Positions 33,563 through 44,152 of a stretch of DNA of 64,000 nt are shown one piece after another; within the stretch, counting starts at the first letter, position 1; each line of letters begins with the position of its first letter. The position numbers and the translations under genes were made by a program. The DNA is taken from NCBI GenBank assembly GCA_937967405.1, contig CALCJV010000007.1:1-64000 (forward strand). Reading direction: 5' to 3'. This DNA comes from an uncultured Chloroflexales bacterium (GTDB taxonomy: Bacteria > Chloroflexota > Chloroflexia > Chloroflexales > Chloroflexaceae). The notes under the pieces were generated by a model, which saw nothing but the letters and a program-made list of their open reading frames with translations, was not told where the DNA came from and made no database searches.

Positions 33563-34744
33563 TTAGCTGGCTGGCGCAAGCCGCGCCACGGCCAAGATCG
33601 TAACATCATCAGCGGGAGTCTGCGTCCCAACAAAGGCTGTTACGCCCGTGCGTATCTGTTCGAGCAGTGCGCTCGCCGCGTTGTGCGGCTGATTGATCAG
33701 CTCGTGCAGCCGCTCTTCGGTGAAGAGATCACCCGCCAGATTACGCGCTTCGGTCACACCGTCGGTGTAGGTCAACAGGGTTGTGCCGGGCGCAAGCGTG
33801 ATCGTCGCTTGCCCGTAGCGTGAATCACCCATAAACCCCACTGCTGGCCCAGTGGTATCAAGGATCGCTTCAATCCCGTGCTCACCCAAGACTAGTGGGG
33901 CTTCGTGCCCAGCATTGATGTAGGTCAGTTGCCCAGTTGCTGGTTCGAGGATGCCAAAGAACAAGGTAGCAAACATATGCAGATGCGAGCGATTGTGGTG
34001 GTGGCGCGTGATGTAGGTATTGGTGAGCTGCACCGCCAGCAGCGGATCATCACCGGCATTGGCCGCCTGCTCCGCAAAGGCCCGCAACAGGCTGCGGACC
34101 AGCACCATAAACAGCGCAGCCCGCACCCCTTTGTCGCACACATCCGCCATCACTAAGGCCAGCCGTTGATCGGGCAGCCGAAAGACATCATAGAAATCGC
34201 CACCGACTTCCCGCGCCGGCTGAAACAAGGCCCCCAACCACCAACCCGCCACTTGCGGCAGCTCCACCGGAAAGAAATCGGCCTGCGTGCGCCGCCCTAG
34301 CTCTAGCTCCTGCTTGACAGCTTTGAGGTAGGCCCGTTCTTTATCGCGCAGAAACTTCTTTTCAAGGCTGGCTTCTACACGGGCTTTGAGCAACACCGGA
34401 TTAAACGGCTTGAACAAGTAATCCTCTGCGCCCAATTCGATACAGCGCACCACGCTATCAATATCATCCACCGCCGAGATCATAATCACCGGAATATGCC
34501 GCAGGGCCGGATCCGCTTTGAGCCGTTCCAACACTTGGTAGCCGTTCATCTCTGGCATCATCACATCCAGCAGGATCAAGTCAAAGGCAGCACTGCGGAC
34601 CTGCTCAAGCGCACGGCGACCATTCTCGGCCGTGCTGGTGCGAATGCCTTGCCGCATCAGCCGCCGCGAGAGCACATCACGATTGGCTTCATTGTCATCT
34701 ACGACAAGCACATGGCTCTGTTCAAGCATGGGCTGTCCGATCAT
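33563..34744 (-). CDS. receiver domain--PP2C (SpoIIE/RsbU-type) phosphatase
   Basis: The 393-aa protein has an N-terminal receiver (HVLVVDDNEANRDVLSRR; phospho-acceptor Asp in LILLDVMMPEMNGY) and a C-terminal serine phosphatase domain with REVGGDFYDVFRL, MADVCDKG and TYTDGVTEARN carrying the manganese-binding aspartates. Such proteins dephosphorylate anti-sigma-factor antagonists, linking two-component input to partner switching. The start overlaps the upstream receiver gene by 23 bp and has no clear ribosome site, so translation is coupled. No STAS or anti-sigma gene is nearby. Confidence 0.88.
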   Translation of the reverse strand: MIGQPMLEQSHVLVVDDNEANRDVLSRRLMRQGIRTSTAENGRRALEQVRSAAFDLILLDVMMPEMNGYQVLERLKADPALRHIPVIMISAVDDIDSVVRCIELGAEDYLFKPFNPVLLKARVEASLEKKFLRDKERAYLKAVKQELELGRRTQADFFPVELPQVAGWWLGALFQPAREVGGDFYDVFRLPDQRLALVMADVCDKGVRAALFMVLVRSLLRAFAEQAANAGDDPLLAVQLTNTYITRHHHNRSHLHMFATLFFGILEPATGQLTYINAGHEAPLVLGEHGIEAILDTTGPAVGFMGDSRYGQATITLAPGTTLLTYTDGVTEARNLAGDLFTEERLHELINQPHNAASALLEQIRTGVTAFVGTQTPADDVTILAVARLAPAS

Positions 34745-35102
34745 TCAAAAGGCGTTCGATCTTAGCCAACAAGCGGGCAAAATCAACCGGCTTCGTTTCA
34801 TACTCATCACACCCCGCCGCAAGGCTCTTCTCCCGATCCCCAGCGAGCGCATGGGCCGTCAGCGCAATCACCGGAATGGCTTGGGTGTGCGGATCGGCTT
34901 TGAGCGTGCGTGTAGCTTCCCAGCCATCTACTACTGGCAGGCTGATGTCCATCAAGATCAGATCGGGCTGCTCACTGCGTGCCAGCGTGATCCCTTGCAT
35001 CCCATCGGTGGCCATCGTTACCTGAAAGCCACGCCGCATGAGCCGCCGCGAGAGCATATCCCGATTCATTTCGTTGTCTTCGACTAACAGAATCGTCGCC
35101 AT
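34722..35102 (-). CDS. stand-alone response regulator receiver (CheY-like)
   Basis: The 126-aa protein is a single receiver domain: ILLVEDNEMNRDMLSRRLMRR at the start, phospho-acceptor Asp in LILMDISLPVVDGWEA, then ALTAHAL and the conserved Lys in ETKPVDFA. It has no output domain. Sequence resemblance to the receiver of the next gene (both have N-x-x-N-R-D-x-LSRRLMR) suggests duplication. It probably relays phosphate from the two upstream kinases. Confidence 0.9.
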   Translation of the reverse strand: MATILLVEDNEMNRDMLSRRLMRRGFQVTMATDGMQGITLARSEQPDLILMDISLPVVDGWEATRTLKADPHTQAIPVIALTAHALAGDREKSLAAGCDEYETKPVDFARLLAKIERLLNDRTAHA

Positions 35103-35214
35103 CGCTTTTTACTCAGGTTTTACCCAGTGAGTCTGCTGTACGCACATATAGCCAACTCGCATCTCTACTTATTGTATGCGAGATGCCCTCTTTTTACAAG
35201 GCAGCCTGCTCACC

Positions 35215-37464
35215 TCACAGCAGGGCATGATCGGCCTCTGGATCAGTACTTCTGACATGCAACGGGAGCACGACGGTAAAGGTCGCGCCTTGCCCCGGCG
35301 TACTGGCCACTGCAATGCTGCCGCCCATCATCGTGCAGTAGCGCGAGCTGATTGCTAAGCCCAGCCCAGTGCCGCCAAACTGGCGCGTGGTCGAGGCATC
35401 GCCCTGCATAAACGGCTGGAACAGATGTTCCTGCTGTTCAAGGGTCATGCCAATGCCAGTATCGGCCACAGCAAAGCTGACCCACGCGGTCTGATCCGGC
35501 GGGGTGCGAAAGCTCCGCACATGCAACCGAATCTGCCCGCCTGTCGTAAATTTGGCCGCATTGCTCAGCAGGTTGAGCAAGATTTGGCGCAGCTTGGTGA
35601 CATCGGCATACATCACCGGCAAGTCTGGTTCGCACTGGATCGTCAACTGGTTCTGGTTGCGGGCAATTAATGGCTCGACTGAAGGCAGCACGTTGGCAAT
35701 CAGATCGGGGATGGTAAACTGCTCAAGATACAAATCCATATGGCCTGCCTCGATCTTCGAGATGTCCAAAATCTCATTGATCAAGGCCAACAAGTGGCGA
35801 CCAGCCGTCTTGATCCGAGCCAGATCAGCAAGCACACTCGCAGGGTCAGGCGAAGCATGGGACTGAAAATCTTCCAAGAGCATCTCACTGTAGCCAATGA
35901 TCGCATTCAATGGCGTGCGGAGTTCGTGGGTCATATTGGCCAAGAACGCACTCTTGGCGCGGTTTGCTGACTCAGCCAGCTCTTTGGCGCGATACAGTTC
36001 GGTCGCTTCTTGCTTGCGTTCTAGGGCCACACTGATCAGGCGGCCCATCAGTTGCACCAGATCGTTATCCGTCTCTTGGAACAGGATCGGTTGCAAGGCT
36101 TGGCTGAGGAAGAAGATCGCCCCCCAGCGTTGCCCAGCAATCCACAACGGTGCACCAATCAATGCACGCAGGTGGTTGGTTGGTCGGTCGCTTGCTTTGT
36201 CGGGTGGCAATCCGTAGCTCTGTGCCAGTGGGGTATCAGTGGTTATCACGCTCGCTATCAGCTCTGGTTGCGCGAGCAGTTCATCCAAGAGGCCATCCGT
36301 CTTGCGGCTATAGCTAATGTGGTGCAAGGCATACGGCTGGCGCTCCGGTTCGGTCGTGATTACCACGCCAATGTCCATGTGCAGCAGGCGACAGCCAGTG
36401 TGCAGCAGTTGGTCTACCTGTTCATCAAAGGTTAGCCCAGCGCGAGCAGAGACCTCATACAATGCTCGCACGCGCTCGGCTTGGGTCAGGCGGGCTTTCT
36501 CAGCCAGCTTCTGCGAGGTGACATCACGCACCATCAGCAGGACTTCATCCACGCCACTCACGGCCAGCCGAATCTCATAATCCCGCGCCTGCCCCCCTAG
36601 CCGTTGCTGTTCCAGTGCCCGATCCAGTTGCATTGGCGTAATCCAGCCCCAACTGAGCAGCAGATCACCCAGCAATACATCGTGCCCTAAGGCGTGGCGG
36701 CGGCGTTGCTCTTGCAATGCCTGCTGGAGTTGCTCGTATTGGATCACCCGCGCCATCACGAGCTGCTCCCCCAGATGAAATGGGAATACATACTCGAACA
36801 TTTGCGGTTGGCCACTCTGCAATGCTCGTTGCACATGCGGCTGGGCCCGTTGGATGACTTCATTAAGGAAGAAGGGGTAGGCCTCTGCTAGGGCCTGTTC
36901 GACTGTTGAAATCTGATGGGTACTAGTGACCTGTTTGATATTGCGATAGCGGCCATCGCGGTGGATTTGGAGCAGCAAGTCGGGGATCGCATTCAGCAGG
37001 GCCCGGTTGGTGGCTTCGCTGCGGAGCAAGGCTTCCTGCGCGGCCCGCCACGTTGTGGTATCGCGGACGTGCAGGAGCACGGCCGGCTGCCCTTGATAGG
37101 TGATCTGATTGACCTTGATCTCCACCGGAATAGCCTGCCCGCTGCGGGTATAGCTATAGCCTTCGATGCGACCTATCTCGCCGCGAGCGAGGCGGGGAAA
37201 GCTCTCGCGTACCATTGCCTCTTGATCGCGGGGTACCAGCTCGGTGACATGCTTGCCAATCAACTCGGTGCGGGTCATGTCATGCAGCTGACACGCGGCC
37301 GGATTGACATCCAAGACGTAGCCGTGCATATCCTCGACGAAAATGGCATCCGGCGAATGGTCGAACAGCTCCCGAAAATTGCGTTCACCATTCGTATGCA
37401 TGTCACTCAGCACAGCTGCATTTGGGCTAGTTGGGCGAGTTGGGGGTGGCGTTTCGTTGGGCAT
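35215..37464 (-). CDS. PAS-PAS-GAF sensor histidine kinase with MshEN-like insert
   Basis: The 749-aa cytosolic kinase has PAS1 at about residues 30-140, PAS2 at about 150-320, GAF at about 330-480, HisKA with [20 protein letters not shown] (phospho-His in HELRTP) and HATPase with [18 protein letters not shown] and [13 protein letters not shown]2 is interrupted by about 55 residues (about 237-294) containing [20 protein letters not shown], which matches half of an MshEN motif (LG-x-LL-x-x-G-x-I-x4-L-x-x-AL-x-x-Q). MshEN domains can bind cyclic-di-GMP. It begins 3 bp after the preceding kinase gene. Confidence 0.87.
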   Translation of the reverse strand: MPNETPPPTRPTSPNAAVLSDMHTNGERNFRELFDHSPDAIFVEDMHGYVLDVNPAACQLHDMTRTELIGKHVTELVPRDQEAMVRESFPRLARGEIGRIEGYSYTRSGQAIPVEIKVNQITYQGQPAVLLHVRDTTTWRAAQEALLRSEATNRALLNAIPDLLLQIHRDGRYRNIKQVTSTHQISTVEQALAEAYPFFLNEVIQRAQPHVQRALQSGQPQMFEYVFPFHLGEQLVMARVIQYEQLQQALQEQRRRHALGHDVLLGDLLLSWGWITPMQLDRALEQQRLGGQARDYEIRLAVSGVDEVLLMVRDVTSQKLAEKARLTQAERVRALYEVSARAGLTFDEQVDQLLHTGCRLLHMDIGVVITTEPERQPYALHHISYSRKTDGLLDELLAQPELIASVITTDTPLAQSYGLPPDKASDRPTNHLRALIGAPLWIAGQRWGAIFFLSQALQPILFQETDNDLVQLMGRLISVALERKQEATELYRAKELAESANRAKSAFLANMTHELRTPLNAIIGYSEMLLEDFQSHASPDPASVLADLARIKTAGRHLLALINEILDISKIEAGHMDLYLEQFTIPDLIANVLPSVEPLIARNQNQLTIQCEPDLPVMYADVTKLRQILLNLLSNAAKFTTGGQIRLHVRSFRTPPDQTAWVSFAVADTGIGMTLEQQEHLFQPFMQGDASTTRQFGGTGLGLAISSRYCTMMGGSIAVASTPGQGATFTVVLPLHVRSTDPEADHALL

Positions 37465-37467
37465 AGC

Positions 37468-39951
37468 TTATTCACTCAAGACCGGGATTGGTTCGCCCGA
37501 CTGTGCCTCAGCAGCGGTTTGATCAGCGTGGGTATCCGGCAGAAACAGCGTAAAGACTGAGCCTTGCCCCTGCACACTATCCATAGTAATATCACCGCCC
37601 AGCATACGCGAGAACTTGCGGCTAATCACCAAGCCTAGCCCAGAGCCACCATATTGGCGCGTAGTTGAGGTGTCAGCTTGGGTGAATGGCTCAAACAGCC
37701 GGTACATCTGCTCGCGGGACATACCAATCCCCGTATCGCGCACCTCAAAGATCAGCCAGTGTTGCTGTTTCATGGGGGTTTCACGCGGCCGATCCGGCTG
37801 CTCATCAGTGGCTAACAGTAAGGCTCCTGTAGCCGGCTTGAGCACCACTTGGCGGCTGATCACGAGGGCAACTTCCCCCGCTTTGGTGAATTTGGCCGCA
37901 TTACTGAGCAGGTTGATCAGAATCTGGCGTAGGCGCGTCTGATCGGTATAAATCAGCCCCAAACGGTCCGGCTTGGTTACGATCAACCGATTCTGATTGC
38001 GCTGCACCATCGGTTGGATCGTTGTCACCAGTTCGTGGATAAGCTGATCGAGATCAAACAGCCCCCAATCGAGTTCAATCTTGCCAGCTTCGATGCGCGA
38101 AATATCTAGCACGTTATTGATCAAGGCCAGCAGATGGTTGCCGGCCATGCGAATCTTTTCCAGATCAGCCGTTATCTCGGTGGTACTCATGTCGCTCATA
38201 TCTTCCAGCAACATATCACTGTAACCAATAATGGCATTCAAGGGAGTTCGCAATTCGTGGCTCACATTGGCAAGGAATTGACTCTTGGCATGGCTCGCGT
38301 ATTCGGCCAGCTCTTTGGCGCGTTGCAACTCAATTTCGGTGCGTTTGCGTTCTTGCAGCTCTTGCTGTGCGCTCGTATGGAGCTTGGCATTGTCGAGGGC
38401 AATCGAAGCGAGTTGGGCGAAGCGGTTGAGGAAGTCCAGTTCATCGGGGGCGAAGGTACGCCGGTTGTTGTAATCGAGGGCGATGCCCATTACGCCGCTG
38501 GTCTCGCCCCCTGAAACTAGCGGTATGCCGATTACGGTACTCAGCTTGCGCCGTTCAATCATGGTGCGCCGCCCACTCCAGCGATCATAATCGGTAACCA
38601 GCAGCTGCCGCCCAGTGGCCCAGACCGTGCCGGGCAGGTCTTCACCTTTGCTAATCGGCAGGGCTTTGAGGAGCGTATCCGTGAATAAACCCACTCCAGC
38701 CTGTAGTTCGAGCGCATCGCCCTCAGGCTTGACCATGTAGACGAAGCCGTGATCCGTGCCGGTCAGCTGCACCGCTCGATGGATGATGGTTTTCAGGACA
38801 TCGCCCAACTCGTGGCGGTTCATCAAGGCCAGCGACGTGGCGTGGAGTGCGCCTAGATAGCCATTCTTGCGGCGCAGGTCGGCGGTTTGGGTTTGCACCT
38901 CTGCCTCCAGACAAGCCCGGAGTTGCTTCAGATTAGCCTCAGCGCGGCTTCGTTCGGCAATTTCCACTTCAAGTGCATGGGTGCGTTCTTCGAGATGGAC
39001 GACAACCGCCGCAAGTTGGGTCGCAAGCGTATTGAAGCTAGCTGCAAGCTGACCTAGCTCATCGTGGGCGTGAATTGTGGCCCGGGCCTGCATATCACCA
39101 CTAGTAAAGCGGATGATGCTGGTATTGAGGTCAACTATCGGGATTGTGAGCCACTGCCCGATCAAGATTGCGCCGGTGGCGACACAGGCCACGGTCATCA
39201 CCAGAAACAGGCGGGTACTGCGTTGCACCAAGAGTTGCTCCGGTGCCAGTGGCGCGGTATGGGTCAAGAAGAATAGCGCAGAGCCATTGGTACTGATCCA
39301 GCCTAGCAGCAACGCAAGTGGCAGCAGCACCAAGCCCAAGACGATCAGGGCCAGTTTGTTGGCAAAGCTATACGTTGTGCGATAGTAGACCATGATACCG
39401 AGATAGGTGACGAGCAGCAGTCCGAGCACTACTAGGAGGGTGATCTGGAGCAGCATGGTTGAGCTTGCTAAGGCTACCGTATCGGGCACGATCAGGTCAA
39501 GCGCGGCCGTTCCGAGGGCAAGCCCCATGCCCACGATCACCAGCTGCACGCGGGTCTCTATCGAGAGCAGGAGCGGGGGGATAATGACCAATGCGAGGAT
39601 CAACGCGCTACCTAGAAGCCAGCCCGTATCGCGGATCAGGATGGCCGTCGTGATGATCACCGCGATAGTTGCGCCTAGGAGCCAGTATCCGCCACTAGTC
39701 CACGCTGCGCCGCGCTGCGCCTGATAGAGCGTGACCAAGCCTGTGCCCAGCAGCAGCAGGTGGGCACCAAACACCACTGCCAACTGCCACGCACCATGCT
39801 GCATCCACAGCAGTCCCTGTATCCCCATCACGATCAGCACGGCCAGCAGGAACGCCGCAACGATCAAGCGTCTCTGCCGTCCGCTTGCGCCGTGATGCTC
39901 ACGCCCGTTGGGGACGACTGGCGTAAGTACCAGCTTGGATGAGGTTCTCAT
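37468..39951 (-). CDS. membrane sensor histidine kinase with HAMP and GAF
   Basis: The 827-aa protein starts with seven or so membrane helices (about residues 30-225) and a further helix before a HAMP linker ([32 protein letters not shown]). A coiled-coil follows (about 335-390), then a GAF domain, HisKA ([20 protein letters not shown]) and HATPase ([28 protein letters not shown]). Start 39951 fits after a GGA-type site; an upstream in-frame ATG at 40014 overlaps the promoter. It opens the four-gene signalling operon. Confidence 0.87.
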   Translation of the reverse strand: MRTSSKLVLTPVVPNGREHHGASGRQRRLIVAAFLLAVLIVMGIQGLLWMQHGAWQLAVVFGAHLLLLGTGLVTLYQAQRGAAWTSGGYWLLGATIAVIITTAILIRDTGWLLGSALILALVIIPPLLLSIETRVQLVIVGMGLALGTAALDLIVPDTVALASSTMLLQITLLVVLGLLLVTYLGIMVYYRTTYSFANKLALIVLGLVLLPLALLLGWISTNGSALFFLTHTAPLAPEQLLVQRSTRLFLVMTVACVATGAILIGQWLTIPIVDLNTSIIRFTSGDMQARATIHAHDELGQLAASFNTLATQLAAVVVHLEERTHALEVEIAERSRAEANLKQLRACLEAEVQTQTADLRRKNGYLGALHATSLALMNRHELGDVLKTIIHRAVQLTGTDHGFVYMVKPEGDALELQAGVGLFTDTLLKALPISKGEDLPGTVWATGRQLLVTDYDRWSGRRTMIERRKLSTVIGIPLVSGGETSGVMGIALDYNNRRTFAPDELDFLNRFAQLASIALDNAKLHTSAQQELQERKRTEIELQRAKELAEYASHAKSQFLANVSHELRTPLNAIIGYSDMLLEDMSDMSTTEITADLEKIRMAGNHLLALINNVLDISRIEAGKIELDWGLFDLDQLIHELVTTIQPMVQRNQNRLIVTKPDRLGLIYTDQTRLRQILINLLSNAAKFTKAGEVALVISRQVVLKPATGALLLATDEQPDRPRETPMKQQHWLIFEVRDTGIGMSREQMYRLFEPFTQADTSTTRQYGGSGLGLVISRKFSRMLGGDITMDSVQGQGSVFTLFLPDTHADQTAAEAQSGEPIPVLSE

Positions 39952-40003
39952 CAGCCATTCCAATCCTGATCGCAATATTACTGCTTGTGTGTGTTCAGTG
40001 TTC

Positions 40004-40032
40004 AGTATACTCAATCCAAGCGCACTTGTCGA
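40004..40032 (-). promoter_or_regulatory. promoter of the kinase-receiver-phosphatase operon
   Basis: On the minus strand TCGACA (five of six to consensus) and TATACT are spaced 17 bp. Just downstream, around the expected start, the direct repeat TGTTCAG occurs twice (39992-40004 on the plus strand), which could be a regulator site. Confidence 0.6.
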
Positions 40033-40043
40033 ATAGTCCGGCG

Positions 40044-41105
40044 CTAGCTGGCGGGGGTGTCGAGCAGGGGGGCAAGCTGGGGCCAGAGCACACTCCGGCG
40101 CAGTTCGGGACTGATTGGCCCACCGGCATACACCTGATCGGCTAATTGGTGATGCAGATCGGCCATGTGCTGCTGCCCCAGATATTGGCTGCGGAGCGCA
40201 CTATGACGCAGCAGCAGCGTCGCTTCATTACGCGGATCGAGCTTGCCGGCATAGAGTGCGTGCGGTGCAAAGGTGGGCAAGCCCAGATCATCACAGATCC
40301 GCAGCAAGGCCAGATCGCGTTCGCGGCGGTAGTGCGCGTTGGGAGCTACACTGTCGCCATACAGATCGCGGTAGTAGCTACTGGGGAATGTGCCAACATG
40401 GGCCAGTGTCTCGGCCACGCGATGGCGATGCTGCCGATCCGGAATGTACAGGTAATCCCAGATCGCAAAATCTACCCCGCGCTGCTGGCAATCGTGCAGC
40501 AGGCGGCGCACACTGGTATCGCTATCGTTGACGTAGGGGATCAGCGGGACGAGGGCCACGCCAGTGGGGATGTCGGCGTGGTGTAGGCGAGCCAGCAGAT
40601 CAAGACGTAGGGCCGGCAGGGGAGCTCGCCCTTCGAGGCGCGTCGCTAGGGTCAGATCAGTGCTGATCAGGGTGGTCATCACGATGGCTAAGCCGACTTG
40701 GTTCATGCGCCGCAGCAAGGGGATGTCCTCCAGAATGAGCGGGCTTTTGGTCATAATGAGACATGGCTGGCCTACGTCGGCGAGTACCTGTAACACCTGC
40801 CGTGTGATGCGATAGCTGCGTTCGGCGGGTTGGTAGGGATCACTCAACGCGGTAATCGCAATCAGATCGCCACGACTGATCTGCTGGAGTTCGTGTTCGA
40901 GCTTCTGGGGCAGATCAGTGGGCACGCGCACAGCGCGGTTGAAGCCATGTGGATCGTAGACCCACCCATCGCAGTAGGGGCAGCCAAACTCGCAGCCCTG
41001 ATAGATCGTGAGCGTATAGGTCGAGAGAAAAAACTTGTTGATTGTTGGTCGCCGCGAACTCAGCGCGGGGCGTTGTTCCAGTGGTTCGCGCACGTAATAG
41101 GCCAT
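40044..41105 (-). CDS. radical SAM protein (SPL family-like)
   Basis: The 353-aa protein carries [11 protein letters not shown] with the three cluster cysteines C38, C42 and C45 (Cx3Cx2C). [26 protein letters not shown] and [10 protein letters not shown] match the radical SAM group near spore photoproduct lyase and Rv2578c-type proteins. The reaction is unknown; members of this group have been linked to DNA repair or nucleotide chemistry only by similarity. It lies upstream of the kinase operon on the same strand but that operon has its own promoter. Confidence 0.85.
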   Translation of the reverse strand: MAYYVREPLEQRPALSSRRPTINKFFLSTYTLTIYQGCEFGCPYCDGWVYDPHGFNRAVRVPTDLPQKLEHELQQISRGDLIAITALSDPYQPAERSYRITRQVLQVLADVGQPCLIMTKSPLILEDIPLLRRMNQVGLAIVMTTLISTDLTLATRLEGRAPLPALRLDLLARLHHADIPTGVALVPLIPYVNDSDTSVRRLLHDCQQRGVDFAIWDYLYIPDRQHRHRVAETLAHVGTFPSSYYRDLYGDSVAPNAHYRRERDLALLRICDDLGLPTFAPHALYAGKLDPRNEATLLLRHSALRSQYLGQQHMADLHHQLADQVYAGGPISPELRRSVLWPQLAPLLDTPAS

Positions 41106-41268
41106 ACGAGGTCCTTTCTAGTGGATCGTGCCGCCCTATGGCTGAGGAACTTCTCTGCGAAAGGCGGCGTTAGGTATGTGTGCATCATACCGCAAGCTGG
41201 CGGGTTGTCGAATCCGCGCCAGTATCAGGCCGATTTCGATCATGAACGCGATAGAAAGGAACCTTTTA

Positions 41269-42054
41269 ATGCAGAACAGACGACCCTATCATTGGCTGGC
41301 GGGGCTAGCCATACTCTGGCTCCTGCTGGGTGGGTGTGGCATGGCTGCATCGGCTACGCACCCATCCACACCTACCGCAGCTGCGCCAACCACAACGCCA
41401 AGACTGCCTGTGCCGGATCCGGCCAGTGTGCCCCCAGAGCCAATTCTTACGCGCATCTTCAGGGTATTAGCCGCTGATCTGGGCGTGGAGGTTGCCAACT
41501 TGACCCTCCGCGAGAGCCAAGCCGTTGAGTGGAGCGATACTGGATTGGGCTGCCCAGACCCAGCAACAACCTATCTGCAAGTCATCACGCCCGGCTATCG
41601 GCTCATCTTTGCCGATGCCGCCAACCAGACCTATCTGATCCATACGAATCTCGATGCTGCGCCGATCTTGCTCTGCACCGATGGGCAGCCGCGTGTGCTT
41701 GGTGAGCCGGATACGGGCTTGCCAAGTGAGCCGGGTGCAGATGATGGTTTGACACTGGAGCCGGAACTGGATGAAGCCGCCCCCGCTGCGCTGGTAGAGC
41801 GGGCCCGGCAGGCATTGGCCCAGCAGCTCGGCGTACCACTTGATCAGGTGGTGTTCGTCAGCAGTGTTGCCCAAGATTGGAGCGACAGCGCACTCGGCTG
41901 TCCTAGCCCAGAGGGGCTGTATTTACAGGTGATTACGCCCGGCTATCGGCTGACGTTTCAGCACGGCCAAGCCACGTATGATCTGCATGTGGCACGTGAT
42001 GGGAATAGGTTGATTCGTTGCATAAACGGGCAGCCGCAGAGCTTGAGCGAGTAG
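41269..42054 (+). CDS. lipoprotein with duplicated domain
   Basis: The 261-aa protein has a lipobox LLLGGC with lipidated Cys at residue 23, a Thr/Pro-rich spacer, then two copies of about 90 residues. Each contains WSD-x-x-LGCP, YLQVITPGYRL, and ends with a C-x-G/N-GQP segment. The family is not recognised. It is probably an envelope protein with a small repeated binding domain. Start 41269 follows GAAAGGA; longer in-frame starts lack a signal-peptide layout. The gene ends 17 bp before a 21-bp hairpin. Confidence 0.75.
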   Translation: MQNRRPYHWLAGLAILWLLLGGCGMAASATHPSTPTAAAPTTTPRLPVPDPASVPPEPILTRIFRVLAADLGVEVANLTLRESQAVEWSDTGLGCPDPATTYLQVITPGYRLIFADAANQTYLIHTNLDAAPILLCTDGQPRVLGEPDTGLPSEPGADDGLTLEPELDEAAPAALVERARQALAQQLGVPLDQVVFVSSVAQDWSDSALGCPSPEGLYLQVITPGYRLTFQHGQATYDLHVARDGNRLIRCINGQPQSLSE

Positions 42055-42070
42055 CGCAACGGGGTGATGG

Positions 42071-42118
42071 GGAATGGCAACGGGGCGACGTATACACACG
42101 TCGCCCCGTTGCCATTCC
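42071..42118. terminator. bidirectional 21-bp hairpin between convergent genes
   Basis: Two arms of 21 bases starting GGAATGGCAACGGGGC are perfectly complementary around a 6-nt loop (ATACAC). No T-run is present on either side. It lies between the convergent lipoprotein and symporter genes and probably ends or stabilises both transcripts. Confidence 0.7.
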
Positions 42119-42149
42119 GATGTTACGGATCACGAGGATCCTCGTGGAC

Positions 42150-43832
42150 TTAGTGTGCGATGGCGCCACCGGCCCCGCTCGGTATCCGCACCGATTCGAC
42201 CAAATCCTGAATCTCTTGCGGCGGTGCGGCGGTCAGCCGCGAAACGGTGAAGGTGGTAACAAAGTTCAGGATCGCACCCAGCGTACCGATGCCCTCTGAG
42301 CTGATTCCTCCGAAGAGGGGGGGCAATACGCCCGGATTGACGTACTTATCAAAGATGATGTAGCTCAGGGTAAAGCCCATACCGACAATCATCCCCGAAA
42401 TTGCGCCGACATTGTTGGTGCGCTTATCGAAGATGCCCAATAGGATCACGGGGAAGAAGCTGGCCGCTGCCAAGCCAAAGGCAAACGCCACTACCTGCGC
42501 TACAAAGCCGGGGGGGAAGATGCCCAGCAAGCCTGCGCCAATCACGCCAATGAAGATCGCAATCCGCCCAACAAGCAAGCGGCGTTGCTCGGATGCAGTG
42601 GGGTTGAGCAGGCGGTAGTAGATGTCGTGCGAGGCGGCACTCGACATGGCCAGCAATAGCCCCGATGCAGTCGAGAGCGCAGCCGCCAGACCACCCGCCG
42701 CAACTAGCGCGATGATGAAGGGCGACAGCCCGGCAACTTCCGGTGTGGACAGCACGATAATGTCGTTGTCGAGGGTGATCTCGGTCTCTTCCTTACTTGG
42801 CTTCAGTTCGAGAATGCCGTCCCCGTTCAGGTCATTGAACTTGAGCAGAGTAGTCTGCTCCCAACTATTGACCCACGACAGCTGGCGCACTTCGTCGAGG
42901 CTCTTGCCATTCAAGCTGTCAATCAAGTTGTAGCGGGCGAACACCGCGAGCGCGGGAGCTGAGGTGTAGAGCAGGGCAATGAACAGCAACGCCCAGAAGC
43001 CGGAGTAGCGGGCGGCGCGTACACTCGATGTGGTGTAGAAGCGCACGATCACATGCGGCAGGCCAGCCGTGCCAATCATCAGCGCAATTGTGATAAAGAT
43101 CACATCAAGCATGCCTTTGGTGCGGAACGGCTCGGTATACTCCTTGAAGCCCAGATCTACCTGCACTTGGTTCAGGCGCGGCACAATGTCGCTAAAGGTT
43201 AGGGCCAATTGCGGAATCGGGTTGCCGGTGAGTAAGGCTGCAATTGCAATCGAGGGGATCAGGTAGGCGATAATCAGCACGAAGTACTGGGCCACCTGTG
43301 TCCACGTAATGCCCTTCATCCCGCCCAACACCGAGAAGAACGCTACAATCGCCATCCCGATCACAATGCCTAGCGCAATATCTATTTGCAGAAAGCGGCT
43401 GAATACAATGCCCACGCCGCGCATCTGCCCCGCGATGTAGGTCAGCGAGACAAACAGCGCACAGATGGCAGCCACAAGCCGTGCTGTGCTTGAGTAGTAG
43501 CGGTCGCCCACGAAGTCGGGCACGGTGTACTTGCCAAACTTACGCAGGTATGGGGCGAGCAGCAGCGTCAGCAGCACGTAGCCACCGGTCCAGCCCATAA
43601 GGTAGATCGAGCCATCGAAGCCGAGCGTAGAGATCAAGCCGGCCATCGAGATGAACGAAGCGGCCGACATCCAGTCGGCGGCGGTAGCGGCCCCGTTGGC
43701 GAAAGCGGGTACGCCTTGTCCGGCAACGTAGAAGCCTTTGGTGTCACTCACGCGGCTGAGCCAGCCAATGGTAAGGTAGGCCCCGAAGGTGATGATCACC
43801 ATGGTGATTGTTAAAAGTTCAGTCGTGCCCAT
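42150..43832 (-). CDS. sodium:solute symporter, VC_2705/ActP-like
   Basis: The 560-aa protein has about thirteen membrane helices and SSS-family motifs: DWMSAASFISMAGLI near residue 53, APYLRKFGKYTVPDFVGDRY near 92, and GGLAAALSTASGLLLAMSSA near 388. A loop contains DLNGDGILEL, an EF-hand-like sequence also known in the VC_2705 subfamily. Substrates of related carriers are acetate, pyruvate and other short acids. It follows the DUF4212 gene, whose product is the usual small partner, by 14 bp. Confidence 0.88.
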   Translation of the reverse strand: MGTTELLTITMVIITFGAYLTIGWLSRVSDTKGFYVAGQGVPAFANGAATAADWMSAASFISMAGLISTLGFDGSIYLMGWTGGYVLLTLLLAPYLRKFGKYTVPDFVGDRYYSSTARLVAAICALFVSLTYIAGQMRGVGIVFSRFLQIDIALGIVIGMAIVAFFSVLGGMKGITWTQVAQYFVLIIAYLIPSIAIAALLTGNPIPQLALTFSDIVPRLNQVQVDLGFKEYTEPFRTKGMLDVIFITIALMIGTAGLPHVIVRFYTTSSVRAARYSGFWALLFIALLYTSAPALAVFARYNLIDSLNGKSLDEVRQLSWVNSWEQTTLLKFNDLNGDGILELKPSKEETEITLDNDIIVLSTPEVAGLSPFIIALVAAGGLAAALSTASGLLLAMSSAASHDIYYRLLNPTASEQRRLLVGRIAIFIGVIGAGLLGIFPPGFVAQVVAFAFGLAAASFFPVILLGIFDKRTNNVGAISGMIVGMGFTLSYIIFDKYVNPGVLPPLFGGISSEGIGTLGAILNFVTTFTVSRLTAAPPQEIQDLVESVRIPSGAGGAIAH

Positions 43833-43846
43833 GTGCTGTATCCTCC

Positions 43847-44152
43847 TTACTCGGTTACACCGTATTTCTTGTCAATGCCATCCATCAGGATCGCATACAC
43901 AAGGATCAGGATGGTGAAGACAATGATTGAGCCTTGTTGCCCAAACCAGAACCCAAACGGTAGGCTGCCAATCGTAACCCCAGCCAGTGGCCGAGCGAGT
44001 AAGAAGGCACAGCCATACGAGACGAACGCCCAGATTGCGAGTAGGATGGCAATCAAGCGAACGTTTTCTTTCCAGTAAGCCTCGGCTACTTCTTTTGCTG
44101 TCATGGTTGCAATGGGTTTTGCATCAGTTGTGCTTTGCGCTGGTCCTGCCAT
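43847..44152 (-). CDS. DUF4212 small subunit of solute symporter
   Basis: The 101-aa protein has two membrane helices (LIAILLAIWAFVSYGCAFLL and IIVFTILILVYAILMDG) with YWKENVRLI before and LPFGFWFGQQG between them, the DUF4212 pattern. It accompanies SSS symporters and is thought to be needed for transport. It has an AAGGAGG ribosome site and is the first gene of the two-gene operon. Confidence 0.9.
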   Translation of the reverse strand: MAGPAQSTTDAKPIATMTAKEVAEAYWKENVRLIAILLAIWAFVSYGCAFLLARPLAGVTIGSLPFGFWFGQQGSIIVFTILILVYAILMDGIDKKYGVTE

